Of a stretch of 64,000 nt of DNA, positions 1 through 12,132 are shown one piece after another. Numbering within the stretch: position 1 is the stretch's first letter; the number at the start of each line of letters is the position of its first letter. Source of the DNA: Bacteroidales bacterium (GTDB lineage: Bacteria > Bacteroidota > Bacteroidia > Bacteroidales > UBA932). The stretch covers positions 54,400 through 118,399 of the forward strand of contig JAFVQD010000018.1 in the NCBI GenBank assembly GCA_017504965.1. Reading direction: 5' to 3'. The translations under genes were made by a program, and so were the position numbers. The notes beneath the pieces were generated by a model. It was not told the origin of the DNA. It worked only from the letters and a program-made list of their open reading frames with translations, and did not search any database.

Positions 1-1134
1 TACGTGTCCTGTATACTGATTATGCTCGTGGATGTTTACACCCTTTATTTTGATAGCCTTACCATTTACCAGAAGTTGGTTTCCGACTATCTCCACTTTT
101 CTGGGGGCAAATCTGAAATCCACCTTCTCACACTCTATACCATTCTGCTCAAGAGCGATAGAGCCGTCGTACAGATTAGGGAACTCTGCACTCCATAGGT
201 TCCACCCTTGGAAAGGGATTTTGAAACTCTGCACAGACTCTTTACCTGCTCCTACGGCAATCTCCCTCTTTTCATCCCCTTTCAGGGCTCCGCCCAATGA
301 GAGTGTAGCCACAGCCTCTGCGCAGGTGCTGTTCCTGACCACCACATCCAGTTCAAAATAACCGCTTCCGGTCAGGCCGTCAGCCGAAAGTTCCTCCACT
401 ATCGGGGTGATGGTATAGTCGAAAATATGCACCTTAGGCTGAGCAAAGATATAGACATCCCTTTCTATACCGCTCAGTCTCCAGAAATCCTGGCACTCAA
501 GATAACTACCTGTACTCCATCGGTATATTTTCAGAGCTATAAGATTCTCACCCTTATGCAGATATGGGGTAAGGTCATATTCTGCAGTATTTTTAGAATC
601 TTCGTTGTAGCCGGCAAACTCACCATTGACATAGAGGTAGCATCCGCTTTTGGCTCCACCTATATTCAGGTACACCTCTCTGCCATCCCAGTTTTCAGGG
701 ATATTGATCACCTTTCTATAAACACCTACAGGGTTTTTCTCAGGCAGATGGGGTGGCTGTGGTTTGTATGGTTTGAACTCATACCCGTGGTTAGTGTAGA
801 TAGCAGTGCCATATCCGTTCAGCTCCCAATTGGCAGGGACCTGGATTTTGTTCCAGTCGCTGCTATTATACCCTGCTGACAGGAACTCCTCACGAAAAGA
901 GGCGTCGCTCTCACTCCACCAGAAATCCCACTCACCATTTAGTGACATTACGAATTCAGGGCTATACCTCTCTCCCTGTGCTCCCGCTATCTGCGTACGG
1001 GGTGAGACTTTACCGATCTCTGCTATTTCACTATCAAGATGTGGTTTATTCTGTATATCACCACTCTCAGCACCTCTACCTGTAACAGAGTACAGACACA
1101 GAAGAGCCGCTGTCAGATAACTAAATATCCTCAT
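1..1134 (-). CDS. Beta-galactosidase, GH2 (LacZ-like), 3' end off the window
   Basis: This reading frame is open from the ATG at 1134 to the left edge (378 codons, no stop), so the gene is partial. It begins with a hydrophobic signal-like segment (about residues 4-18). The sugar-binding domain follows, with LNGEWDFWW, VPANWELNGYG and the NIGGAKSGCYLYVNGEFAGY jelly-roll segment typical of LacZ-type GH2 enzymes, then the immunoglobulin-like domain and the beginning of the catalytic barrel (IKGVNIHEHNQYTG). Catalytic glutamates lie beyond the edge. It is the last visible gene of a leftward operon, 16 bp after galM. It probably releases galactose from beta-galactosides in the periplasm. The GH2 family is secure; exact substrate is inferred from galK and galM. 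Confidence 0.9.
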   Translation of the reverse strand, partial: MRIFSYLTAALLCLYSVTGRGAESGDIQNKPHLDSEIAEIGKVSPRTQIAGAQGERYSPEFVMSLNGEWDFWWSESDASFREEFLSAGYNSSDWNKIQVPANWELNGYGTAIYTNHGYEFKPYKPQPPHLPEKNPVGVYRKVINIPENWDGREVYLNIGGAKSGCYLYVNGEFAGYNEDSKNTAEYDLTPYLHKGENLIALKIYRWSTGSYLECQDFWRLSGIERDVYIFAQPKVHIFDYTITPIVEELSADGLTGSGYFELDVVVRNSTCAEAVATLSLGGALKGDEKREIAVGAGKESVQSFKIPFQGWNLWSAEFPNLYDGSIALEQNGIECEKVDFRFAPRKVEIVGNQLLVNGKAIKIKGVNIHEHNQYTGHV

Positions 1135-1150
1135 AATCTATACATTCAAT

Positions 1151-2272
1151 CTATTTGACTTCAAATCTGTAGATACATACGTGAGTATAAGTCTCTCCCG
1201 GATTAAGGAGTGTAGAGGGAAAGTTCCCGTGATGGGGTGTATCCGGGAATTTCTGGGTCTCCAGCGCTATAGACTCGCGATATCGGAGCTCCTTGCCATA
1301 TTTTCCTTTAGAAGTGCCGTCGAAGAAGTTTCCGCTATAGAACTGCATACCTGGCTGATCGGTGTATACAGACATAAATCTGCCAGAATTGGCCTCATAT
1401 ACCGAAGCAGCGAACTCTACTCCATCACCTTTACGGTCCAGCACCCAGTTGTGGTCATAACCTGCTCCGAATTTTATCTGCTCATTATCTGCATTGATCC
1501 TCTCACCGATGATATGAGGGGTGCGGAAATCAAATGGCGTACCGGTAACATCTGCTATCTCCCCTGAAGGGATCAGTACCTCATTTACAGGTGTGGTAGC
1601 TGAAGCATTGATTACCATCTCCAGATCCTCGATAGTGCCATTCCCCTCCCCTTTGAGGTTGAAGAATGAGTGGTGTGAGATATTTACGTGGGTGGTCTTG
1701 TCGGTAGTGGCAAAATAGTCCACTTTAAATTCATTCTCTGGGGTCAGAGTGTAGGTCATAGTGATAGAGAGGTTGCCTGGCATACCGTCTTGTCCGTCAG
1801 GACGGAGGTAGAAGAGAACGATAGAGCTCTCTGTAACCTCTTTCACATCCCAAACTACCATATCCAAACCTTTCAGACCACCATGAAGGGTCTGTCCATT
1901 ATTATTTTGTGGGAAGTTATACACCTCGCTACCTATGGTATATGTACCATTGGCTATTCTGTTGGCATACGGACCTACCACTGCTCCCAGGAAACGTTCT
2001 CCGGGATTATTGATATAGTTGTCGATATTATTGTAACCCAATACTATATCCTCATATTTTCCATCTCTGTCTGGTGTCCACAGTGACACTACACGTGCTC
2101 CAAAATTGGTCACCTGCATAGTGATGTCACCGGACTTGAGTGTATATATCGACACATCCTTACCATCTACGGTAGTCTGGAAATTCTCTTCAGGGAAAAT
2201 TATAGGGGCATCACTCTTTCCACACGATGCCATAAGTGTACAAGCTAAAGCCATAATCGCTATTTTTTTCAT
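1151..2272 (-). CDS. galM: Aldose 1-epimerase (mutarotase), lipoprotein
   Basis: It interconverts alpha and beta anomers of galactose, supplying alpha-galactose to galactokinase. The 373-aa protein starts with a lipoprotein signal (hydrophobic stretch ending LMASC, Cys about residue 16), so it is probably membrane-anchored outside the cytoplasm, as is common for Bacteroidota GalM. Family motifs visible are NFGARVVSLWTPDR, the HGG after NGQTLHGG, NISHHSFFNL (catalytic-type His) and a C-terminal IALETQKFPDTPHH carrying the expected catalytic Glu. Length fits the family. It sits 25 bp downstream of galK and 16 bp upstream of the LacZ-like gene, in one leftward operon. Confidence 0.95.
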   Translation of the reverse strand: MKKIAIMALACTLMASCGKSDAPIIFPEENFQTTVDGKDVSIYTLKSGDITMQVTNFGARVVSLWTPDRDGKYEDIVLGYNNIDNYINNPGERFLGAVVGPYANRIANGTYTIGSEVYNFPQNNNGQTLHGGLKGLDMVVWDVKEVTESSIVLFYLRPDGQDGMPGNLSITMTYTLTPENEFKVDYFATTDKTTHVNISHHSFFNLKGEGNGTIEDLEMVINASATTPVNEVLIPSGEIADVTGTPFDFRTPHIIGERINADNEQIKFGAGYDHNWVLDRKGDGVEFAASVYEANSGRFMSVYTDQPGMQFYSGNFFDGTSKGKYGKELRYRESIALETQKFPDTPHHGNFPSTLLNPGETYTHVCIYRFEVK

Positions 2273-2297
2273 AATTTGTCAATTGTATATTGTCACA

Positions 2298-3443
2298 TTA
2301 AATCTCCAATTTTCTGGCGCCATCCGAAATAACTACATCATAAACCTTAGGTTCGTGTCCGTATGCAGCACTGAATTTCCTTTTGGCTGTCTCAATAAAT
2401 GAATCATACAGTTCACACTTGACCAAGTTGATAGTGCAGCCTCCGAAGCCTCCACCCATAATACGGGAACCTGTCACACCACAATCTTTGGCTATGGTAG
2501 CCAACAGGTCCAGCTCCTCACAGCTCACTTCATAATCCTTCGACATACCCCAGTGGGTCTGGTACATACGCTCACCTACAGTCTCCAGATCTCCAGCCTC
2601 CAGAGCGGCACAAACATCAAGCACCCTCTTCTCCTCACCTATGACATAGCGTGCACGCATATAATCCTCCTCAGAAATCTGTCCCTTGATCTCATCCAGT
2701 TTTTCCATAGTAGCCCCGCGCAATGTCTCCTGTCCCAATATAGCAGCCACACGTTCACAGGACTCACGGCGTCTGTTGTATGGAGAACCCACCAACTCGT
2801 GTTTCACCACAGAATCGAGCAGTACAAGACGATACCCGAACTTTTCAGGGTCAAATGGAAAATATGCAAACTCCATCGACAGACAGTCCAGGCGCATAAG
2901 ATTACCTTTTTTGCCAAATATAGAGGCAAACTGATCCATAATGCCGCACTTCACGCCACAATAGTTATGCTCGGTAGACTGTCCGATACGTGCCAATTCG
3001 AACTTATCAATCTTATCTTCATTGTAGATATGATTCAATGCAAATGCGTATGTAGACTCAAGTGCTGCAGAAGAGGACATACCTGCTCCGAGTGGGACAT
3101 CCCCTGCAAATGCAGTATCAAAACCTTTTACTACACCGCCACGTTTTATAATCTCACGCACCACTCCGAAAATATAGCAAGCCCACGACGCAGAGGGTTT
3201 GTCCTCCTCGTTAAGGCCAAACTCTGCATAATCCTGCAAATCTACAGAGTATGCACGGATAGTGTCTGTCCCATTGGGCTTTATCTCTGCCACCATCGCT
3301 TTGTCTATGGCTCCAGGGAACACAAAACCGCCATTATAATCTGTATGCTCACCTATAAGATTGATACGGCCGGGAGAGGTATACATTTCACCTTCCGAAC
3401 CAAAATGTTCTGCAAATTTCTGACGTATAAGCTTTATATCCAT
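2298..3443 (-). CDS. galK: Galactokinase
   Basis: It phosphorylates galactose to galactose 1-phosphate, the entry step of the Leloir pathway, in the cytoplasm. The 381-aa protein has the galactokinase signature GRINLIGEHTDYNGG at residues 25-39, the GHMP ATP-binding loop VPLGAGMSSSAALE at 116-129 and the C-terminal GGGFGGCTI motif near residue 340. Length is normal. It lies 29 bp after the GH2 gene and 25 bp before galM. No galT or galE is present in the window, so the rest of the pathway must be elsewhere. Confidence 0.97.
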   Translation of the reverse strand: MDIKLIRQKFAEHFGSEGEMYTSPGRINLIGEHTDYNGGFVFPGAIDKAMVAEIKPNGTDTIRAYSVDLQDYAEFGLNEEDKPSASWACYIFGVVREIIKRGGVVKGFDTAFAGDVPLGAGMSSSAALESTYAFALNHIYNEDKIDKFELARIGQSTEHNYCGVKCGIMDQFASIFGKKGNLMRLDCLSMEFAYFPFDPEKFGYRLVLLDSVVKHELVGSPYNRRRESCERVAAILGQETLRGATMEKLDEIKGQISEEDYMRARYVIGEEKRVLDVCAALEAGDLETVGERMYQTHWGMSKDYEVSCEELDLLATIAKDCGVTGSRIMGGGFGGCTINLVKCELYDSFIETAKRKFSAAYGHEPKVYDVVISDGARKLEI

Positions 3444-3472
3444 AATATCCTGATTTTTTAATTTTCAAATTG

Positions 3473-5287
3473 TTATTTTTTCTCTGGCAATGCCATCTGG
3501 AATATTTTGCGCACACGTTCCATATCATATTTTTCTGTGCGATCAAAGTAGTAAACACCGTTCTGCTCCTGCTCCACGTCTGTAAGTTGGGTATAACAGA
3601 AACCGCAGATCTTGTCGCTATGCGAAATGATGGCCCTCACTTGAGATTCAAGACGCTTGTAGAAATCCTCTTTAGTCATAGCTGCATCACCATAACCCCA
3701 GGCATTATCTTTTGAAGGGTTGGCCTCGGCACATTTGATACCGCCAAACTCATCAATAATATAAGGTACCTTACCATCATAATAGAGATGGTCGATAGTA
3801 TTTGCATTTACCTTTCCAGGGGCCTGTGGCTGATAAAACTTCTCACCGTCAAATAACATATTACGAAGTATATCACCATCTTGCTGATAGCTGTGTGAGG
3901 TACAGAAATCGGAGATCACATACAGACCGCCGCTGACGGTATTCACAGGACGTGAAGGGTCCAGTTTGCGGGTCAACTCATAAACATCTGTCAGGAAACG
4001 GCCCATCTCATTAGTGGTTGGTTCCCACTCTTCGTTGAATGGTGTCCAGGTCACAAGTGCAGGGTGGTTTCTATCTCGTACCACGATATTTGTCCACTCA
4101 GAGATAAAATTTCTGGCTGCTGCCACTGAACTTGAGTTCTTGCCCCAAGATGCCATTTCACCCCATACCAGATAACCAAGTTTGTCTGCCCAATAGTAGA
4201 AGCGCTCTTCAAACACTTTCTGATGAAGTCTTGCGCCATTAAAGCCGGCAGCCATAGACATCTCGATGTCACCTTTCAATGCCTCATCAGAAGGGGCTGT
4301 CCATACGCCATCAGGATAAAAGCCCTGATCCAGAACCAGACGCTGATAATATGGCTTATTATTAAGGTATATCTGTGTACCGTCGATGTGGATCTTACGC
4401 ATACCTACATAAGCATCCACCTTATCAAGAACCTGACCTGAAGCACTCTTCACTTCATAAACCACATCGTATAGGAAAGGGGACTCTGGGCTCCATAGTT
4501 TCGGTTTCTTGACAGGGATAACCACAGGGATACCCTGAGCAGCCACCACATCAGCTTTAGCCACCACTTTATCACCATCTTTTACACTTACACACAGACG
4601 ATTGCCATTAGAAAGGTTATAGAATGTAGGTGTAACCACGATCTGATTCTGGTCGATATCTGTCAAGACCTGTACCCTCTCAAGTCCACAAGGATTTACA
4701 GCCTCCATCCATACAGTTTGCCAGATCCCTGTAGTACGGGTATACATACATACGTGTGAATAAAGTTTATGAGACTGCTTTCCAGAAGGGAGATCTTCTG
4801 ATCTGAGGTCGCTCTCTGCGTGAACTACCAGATTGTGGGCCTCTCCATCTGCCACAAACTCTGTAATATCAAAAGAGAAAGAGTCTGAACCACCATAGTG
4901 GCGACCCACAAATTTGCCGTCAATAAAAATCTCTGATTCATAAAACACGGCTCCGAAATTCAGTTTGATATTTTTTCCTTTCCACTCGGCAGGGATCTGG
5001 ATGGTACGTTGATACCATACAGCATTTATGAATTCGGTATGAGCTACTCCGGAAAGCTTGCTCTCCGGCGCAAATGGAACGATAATATTTCCATCAAAAC
5101 CTTTGCTGTTTACAAAATCACGTTCGTGCCCTGTATCTGCCAAATCAAGTGTAAAACTCCACTCACCATTCAGATTTAACCACTCCGCACGTTCGAACTG
5201 TGGACGAGGGTACTCTGCTCGAGGCTGCTGTCCAAACGAGGCCACTGCAAAAAGTAATGCCACGATTATTAGAATCTTTGATTTCAT
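3473..5287 (-). CDS. Secreted GH2 glycoside hydrolase (beta-galactosidase-like)
   Basis: A 604-aa GH2 enzyme with an N-terminal signal peptide (hydrophobic residues 4-18, then QQPRAEYPRPQ). Order: sugar-binding jelly roll (LNLNGEWSFTLDL), immunoglobulin-like domain (about 185-290), TIM barrel. The acid/base glutamate is E419 in TPFNEEW and the nucleophile E513 in IIDEFGG. It lacks the C-terminal domains of classical LacZ. It is the first gene of the leftward galactoside operon. A -7 box at 5313-5320 precedes it, with the start codon about 25 bp further on. Other GH2 specificities (glucuronidase, arabinosidase) cannot be excluded, but galK and galM downstream favour galactosides. Confidence 0.88.
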   Translation of the reverse strand: MKSKILIIVALLFAVASFGQQPRAEYPRPQFERAEWLNLNGEWSFTLDLADTGHERDFVNSKGFDGNIIVPFAPESKLSGVAHTEFINAVWYQRTIQIPAEWKGKNIKLNFGAVFYESEIFIDGKFVGRHYGGSDSFSFDITEFVADGEAHNLVVHAESDLRSEDLPSGKQSHKLYSHVCMYTRTTGIWQTVWMEAVNPCGLERVQVLTDIDQNQIVVTPTFYNLSNGNRLCVSVKDGDKVVAKADVVAAQGIPVVIPVKKPKLWSPESPFLYDVVYEVKSASGQVLDKVDAYVGMRKIHIDGTQIYLNNKPYYQRLVLDQGFYPDGVWTAPSDEALKGDIEMSMAAGFNGARLHQKVFEERFYYWADKLGYLVWGEMASWGKNSSSVAAARNFISEWTNIVVRDRNHPALVTWTPFNEEWEPTTNEMGRFLTDVYELTRKLDPSRPVNTVSGGLYVISDFCTSHSYQQDGDILRNMLFDGEKFYQPQAPGKVNANTIDHLYYDGKVPYIIDEFGGIKCAEANPSKDNAWGYGDAAMTKEDFYKRLESQVRAIISHSDKICGFCYTQLTDVEQEQNGVYYFDRTEKYDMERVRKIFQMALPEKK

Positions 5288-5312
5288 ATTTTTTGATTTT
5301 TATAAATGAACA

Positions 5313-5320
5313 CAAATATA
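5313..5320 (-). promoter_or_regulatory. -7 promoter box of the galactoside operon
   Basis: TATATTTG on the minus strand matches the Bacteroidota -7 consensus TAnnTTTG and lies 25 bp upstream of the first operon gene's ATG (5287). A convincing -33 TTTG at the usual spacing was not found. Confidence 0.6.
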
Positions 5321-5346
5321 CACTTTTTAACGCCAAAAAACGCTAA

Positions 5347-9515
<4,169 letters not shown>

Positions 9516-9590
9516 CCCGCCAGAGCCATTTTTGCGTCCAGCCCATCCGCTGGACACTCGCCAACAGACTCACTCGGCATTTCGCTGGCT

Positions 9591-9650
9591 GACTCAGATC
9601 TCCGTTGGTTGACTCAGTTCTCCGCTGATTCAGTCAGCTCTCCGTTGATT
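9591..9650. repeat. Three tandem copies of a 20-bp unit
   Basis: Units start at 9591, 9611 and 9631 and share the core TCTCCG(T/C)TG(A/G)TT after a GACTCAG-like start; a fourth partial unit begins at 9651. The copies are imperfect. Function unknown. Confidence 0.8.
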
Positions 9651-9663
9651 GACTCTGGCCTCA

Positions 9664-9834
9664 CCAACTCAGTGAGCACACCTTAAAAAGCTAATTCATT
9701 ATAAGTCAAGATATTACAAAATAGAAGCGTGCTCAACCCCTCTTTCTGGGCGGGGGATAAGCACGCCTCAAAAAGTCAAACGACTAATTATCAGCAAGTT
9801 ACAAATTAACACCGTGCTCACCCATTTGGCACAG
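9664..9834. repeat. 171-bp dispersed repeat, copy 1
   Basis: It aligns without gaps to 11644-11814 (offset 1,980 bp), from CCAACTCAGTGAGCACA to TTTGGCACAG, with scattered substitutions. The motif GTGCTCA or its complement occurs four times in alternating orientation, and GCGTGCT (9727) can pair with AGCACGC (9760). Together with copy 2 it brackets the DUF3784/DUF4143 cassette. Confidence 0.9.
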
Positions 9835-9866
9835 TTATAAATGTTAGAAAACAGTCAAATATTTTG

Positions 9867-9901
9867 TTTTGTCCGAAATATATGCTAAATTTCGGACAAA
9901 A
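9867..9901. promoter_or_regulatory. 13-bp inverted repeat upstream of the DUF3784 gene
   Basis: Arms TTTTGTCCGAAAT (9867-9879) and ATTTCGGACAAAA (9889-9901) are perfect, with a 9-nt spacer, ending 16 bp before the ATG at 9918. It could be an operator, or a hairpin in the leader. Confidence 0.6.
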
Positions 9902-9917
9902 TTAAGTTATTTCATTA

Positions 9918-10214
9918 ATGGAAATGGCTGCAAAATTTATATTAGTACTGATAATCTCACTGATAGTTCTTGTTTTTGCAATTATTATCTTAACGGGCAA
10001 AGGTGATAACTTAATTGCCGGATATACCACATCAACTGAAGAGGACAAAGAGAAATATAACATAAAAAGAGTCCGTATCTGCATAGGAGGTATGTTGTTG
10101 ATTTTGTCTCCTATTATGCTGATGTTTGCTGATAATTTTATTATCCTGATAGCAATTGTTCCACCTTTATCAATTTTATCAGTCATATTGACCAATACTT
10201 GGGCCAAGAAATAA
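9918..10214 (+). CDS. DUF3784-like small membrane protein
   Basis: A 98-aa protein with three hydrophobic segments (about residues 6-26, 53-71 and 73-91). Between the first and second lies GKGDNLIAGYTTSTEEDKEKYN, written here only as its key parts: GDNLIAGY and EEDKEKY. This matches my recollection of the DUF3784 family, in which a helix is followed by an IAGYN-type loop. Biochemical function is unknown. It stands alone on the plus strand between two 171-bp repeats, preceded by a perfect inverted repeat and 141 bp ahead of the start of the DUF4143 ATPase gene's reading frame. Confidence 0.82.
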   Translation: MEMAAKFILVLIISLIVLVFAIIILTGKGDNLIAGYTTSTEEDKEKYNIKRVRICIGGMLLILSPIMLMFADNFIILIAIVPPLSILSVILTNTWAKK

Positions 10215-10313
10215 TGCAACCAAAATAATCGCCCGCTCAAGACTTCAAACGGCACGTCTTCACATGACTCGGCCAGACCAAACTCCGCAAATATTATAAT
10301 TTTTAAGGAATCT

Positions 10314-10343
10314 ATTCCGTAAATCTTTTAATATTTACGGAAT
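10314..10343. promoter_or_regulatory. 11-bp inverted repeat overlapping the DUF4143 promoter
   Basis: ATTCCGTAAAT (10314-10324) and ATTTACGGAAT (10333-10343) are perfect arms with an 8-nt spacer, ending 7 bp before the -7 box at 10351. The position is that of an operator. Confidence 0.6.
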
Positions 10344-10350
10344 TTATATA

Positions 10351-10358
10351 TATATTTG
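10351..10358 (+). promoter_or_regulatory. -7 promoter box of the DUF4143 ATPase gene
   Basis: TATATTTG fits TAnnTTTG. The TTG in it (10356) could be misread as a start codon of a longer frame; because it lies in the promoter, translation should begin at the ATG at 10383. Confidence 0.65.
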
Positions 10359-10382
10359 CACAAGACTAAAAATAATGACGCC

Positions 10383-11513
10383 ATGATCACAAGAACCATA
10401 GAGGAGAGGATAAACATTGCCCTTGCAAAGAAAAAAGCAGTGACCATAATGGGTCCGCGCCAAGTAGGTAAATCAACTCTTGCATATTCCATAATTCCGA
10501 AAGATGCCAAAGTCCTGGAAATCAATGGTGACAATACCGATGTGCAGACTATGTTTGTAAATGTCGATGAGGCCAAGATGAAGATTCTTATTGGAAACAA
10601 TAACTTCCTATTTGTTGACGAGGCTCAGAAGATAGAGAATGTCGGCAATATGCTCAAGATTGTAGCCGAGAAATTCAAAGATGTGAAAATCATTGTAACC
10701 GGTAGCTCAGCCTTCAAACTGGCTGAGGCAGTAAACGAGTCCTTAACCGGAAGAAAGCGAGAGTTCAAACTCTACCCTCTGTCATTCAAAGAAATGGCAG
10801 ATGACACAAGCGTTTTGGATGAATCAAGAATGATTGACCACAGACTTATCTATGGCTATTATCCCGAAGTCGTAACCTCTGTTGGCGATGAAAAAGAAGT
10901 TCTTAAGGAACTCATAGACAGCTATCTCTATAAAGATGTCATGGAGGAAAACAACATCGCCAAGCCGGATAAGCTCGTCAAACTTGTTCAGGCACTTGCA
11001 TTCCAGATTGGTTCCACTGTCTCAGCGACTGAACTTGCCGGACTCGTAGGCATAGATGCTAAGACAGTAGAACGGTATATAGAGATCCTAGAAAGGAGTT
11101 ATATAATTTTTACACTTCCATCATATGCCAAGAACCAGCGCAACGAGCTGAAATTTGCCCGCAAACTATACTTCTGGGATATGGGTATCCGCAATGGTGT
11201 CATCGGAAACATGGCACCGGTATCCCTCAGATCACCTGAAGAACTTGGTCATATGTGGGAGAACTTTGTAATTGCAGAGCGTATCAAGAGAAACGATTAT
11301 GCTGGACGGACATTTGTACAACATTATTTTTGGAGAACCCAGCAAAAGAAAGAAGTTGACCTGATCGAAATAGAGGATGGTGTAATGACCGGATTTGAAA
11401 TAAAGAGAAAGATTGGTAAACGAGTTGGCGCACCTTCGCAGTTCAAAACTGCATATCCGGAAGCCCGATTCGAATGCATCACACCAAGTGAATTGATGGA
11501 GTTCCTTATGTAA
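10383..11513 (+). CDS. AAA-family ATPase with C-terminal DUF4143 domain
   Basis: A 376-aa ATP-binding protein of the AAA_14/DUF4143 class. Walker A is GPRQVGKST at residues 24-32, Walker B NFLFVDEAQ near 75-83, followed by a GSSAF sensor and the R-rich GRKREFKLYPLSFKEM segment typical of the family. The C-terminal DUF4143 half carries FWRTQQKKEVDLIE, a nuclease-like D-x-x-E plus ExK arrangement (GFEIKRK). The frame extends upstream to a TTG at 10356, but that codon lies in the promoter box, so 10383 is preferred. Such genes are frequent, patchily distributed Bacteroidota cargo with no firm role. It lies between two 171-bp direct repeats. Confidence 0.9.
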   Translation: MITRTIEERINIALAKKKAVTIMGPRQVGKSTLAYSIIPKDAKVLEINGDNTDVQTMFVNVDEAKMKILIGNNNFLFVDEAQKIENVGNMLKIVAEKFKDVKIIVTGSSAFKLAEAVNESLTGRKREFKLYPLSFKEMADDTSVLDESRMIDHRLIYGYYPEVVTSVGDEKEVLKELIDSYLYKDVMEENNIAKPDKLVKLVQALAFQIGSTVSATELAGLVGIDAKTVERYIEILERSYIIFTLPSYAKNQRNELKFARKLYFWDMGIRNGVIGNMAPVSLRSPEELGHMWENFVIAERIKRNDYAGRTFVQHYFWRTQQKKEVDLIEIEDGVMTGFEIKRKIGKRVGAPSQFKTAYPEARFECITPSELMEFLM

Positions 11514-11643
11514 ATTGGAATTGCCCCGCCACTGGTGAGAGTTTTATAAACGCCCGGTCAAGACTTAAGCCGACATAGCCGTCAAAAGACTTGTCATTAA
11601 TTGGAAGAGTTATGGGTAGATAAGTATCGTAAGTCGGCATCGG

Positions 11644-11814
11644 CCAACTCAGTGAGCACATCTCAAAAAGCTAATTCACTGCAAATCAAAATATTACAAA
11701 ACGAAAGCGTGCTCAATCCCCCTTACTGGGCGGGGGATGAGCACGCCTTAAAAAGTCAAACAACTAATTATCAATAAGTTACAAATCATCACCGTGCTCA
11801 CCCATTTGGCACAG
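11644..11814. repeat. 171-bp dispersed repeat, copy 2
   Basis: Gap-free homologue of 9664-9834. The internal stem is better paired here: GCGTGCTCAATCCC (11707) against GGGGGATGAGCACGC (11733), with C-G where copy 1 has a C/A mismatch. This hints that the structure matters, though two copies are too few to prove it. Confidence 0.9.
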
Positions 11815-11854
11815 CAATATATATAAACCCCAGACAGTACATCTGCGACGAAAA

Positions 11855-12122
11855 GGTGCATCAGCACCGTGCCACTCGCGTCAGCGAGATCTGCATAGCA
11901 GATTGAAGCAACGATGGCACCCGACCTGAGTGAAACGAACGGTCGGCATATGCCCCCATCGGGGGCCGTCAGCATGTGCTGACTGGGGGGAGAAATATCT
12001 CCACAAGAAAAGGGAGCCAATGGCTGAACTTTCTTAAAAAGACGTCATCAGACGTCCCGCGGAGCCCGTGTATTTGCGGAGCAAATACGGCAAGGGCGGG
12101 AGCGCTAGTCTGGCGAGAGCCA
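11855..12122. repeat. Cluster of about twelve short perfect hairpins
   Basis: Perfect stems with short loops: 11855-11868, 11875-11888, 11889-11903, 11952-11966, 11968-11983, 11989-12002, 12015-12025, 12041-12056, 12070-12088 and 12111-12122. Longer-range arms are 11869-11874/11915-11920 and 11921-11926/11941-11946. Typical examples are CTCGC-gtca-GCGAG and GTATTTGC-gga-GCAAATAC. Each stem differs, so this is not a repeated unit but an array of distinct palindromes. It lies immediately downstream of the tmRNA 3' end. Function unknown. Confidence 0.85.
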
Positions 12123-12132
12123 GTAAACACAG

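Larger units (their letters stand above)
9516..9917. other. 402-bp gene-free stretch with tandem and dispersed repeats
   Basis: No reading frame here is convincing. It holds a 20-bp tandem repeat (9591-9650), the first copy of a 171-bp repeat (9664-9834) and an inverted repeat just upstream of the next gene (9867-9901). Confidence 0.8.
11514..12132. other. 619-bp gene-free stretch: repeat copy 2 and hairpin cluster
   Basis: Short frames here are broken and have no recognisable product. It contains a 16-nt near-copy (11551-11566) of a sequence after the DUF3784 gene (10230-10245), the second 171-bp repeat and a cluster of hairpins leading to the tmRNA 3' end. Confidence 0.8.

Noticed and set aside
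2553..3461. 302-codon plus-strand frame
   Set aside because: It is the antisense shadow of galK, which has complete kinase motifs; the plus-strand product has no recognisable feature.
9918..10214. Toxin-antitoxin or holin role for the DUF3784 protein with the DUF4143 ATPase
   Set aside because: The genes are separated by over 160 bp with independent promoters, and nothing in the sequences supports a toxin function.
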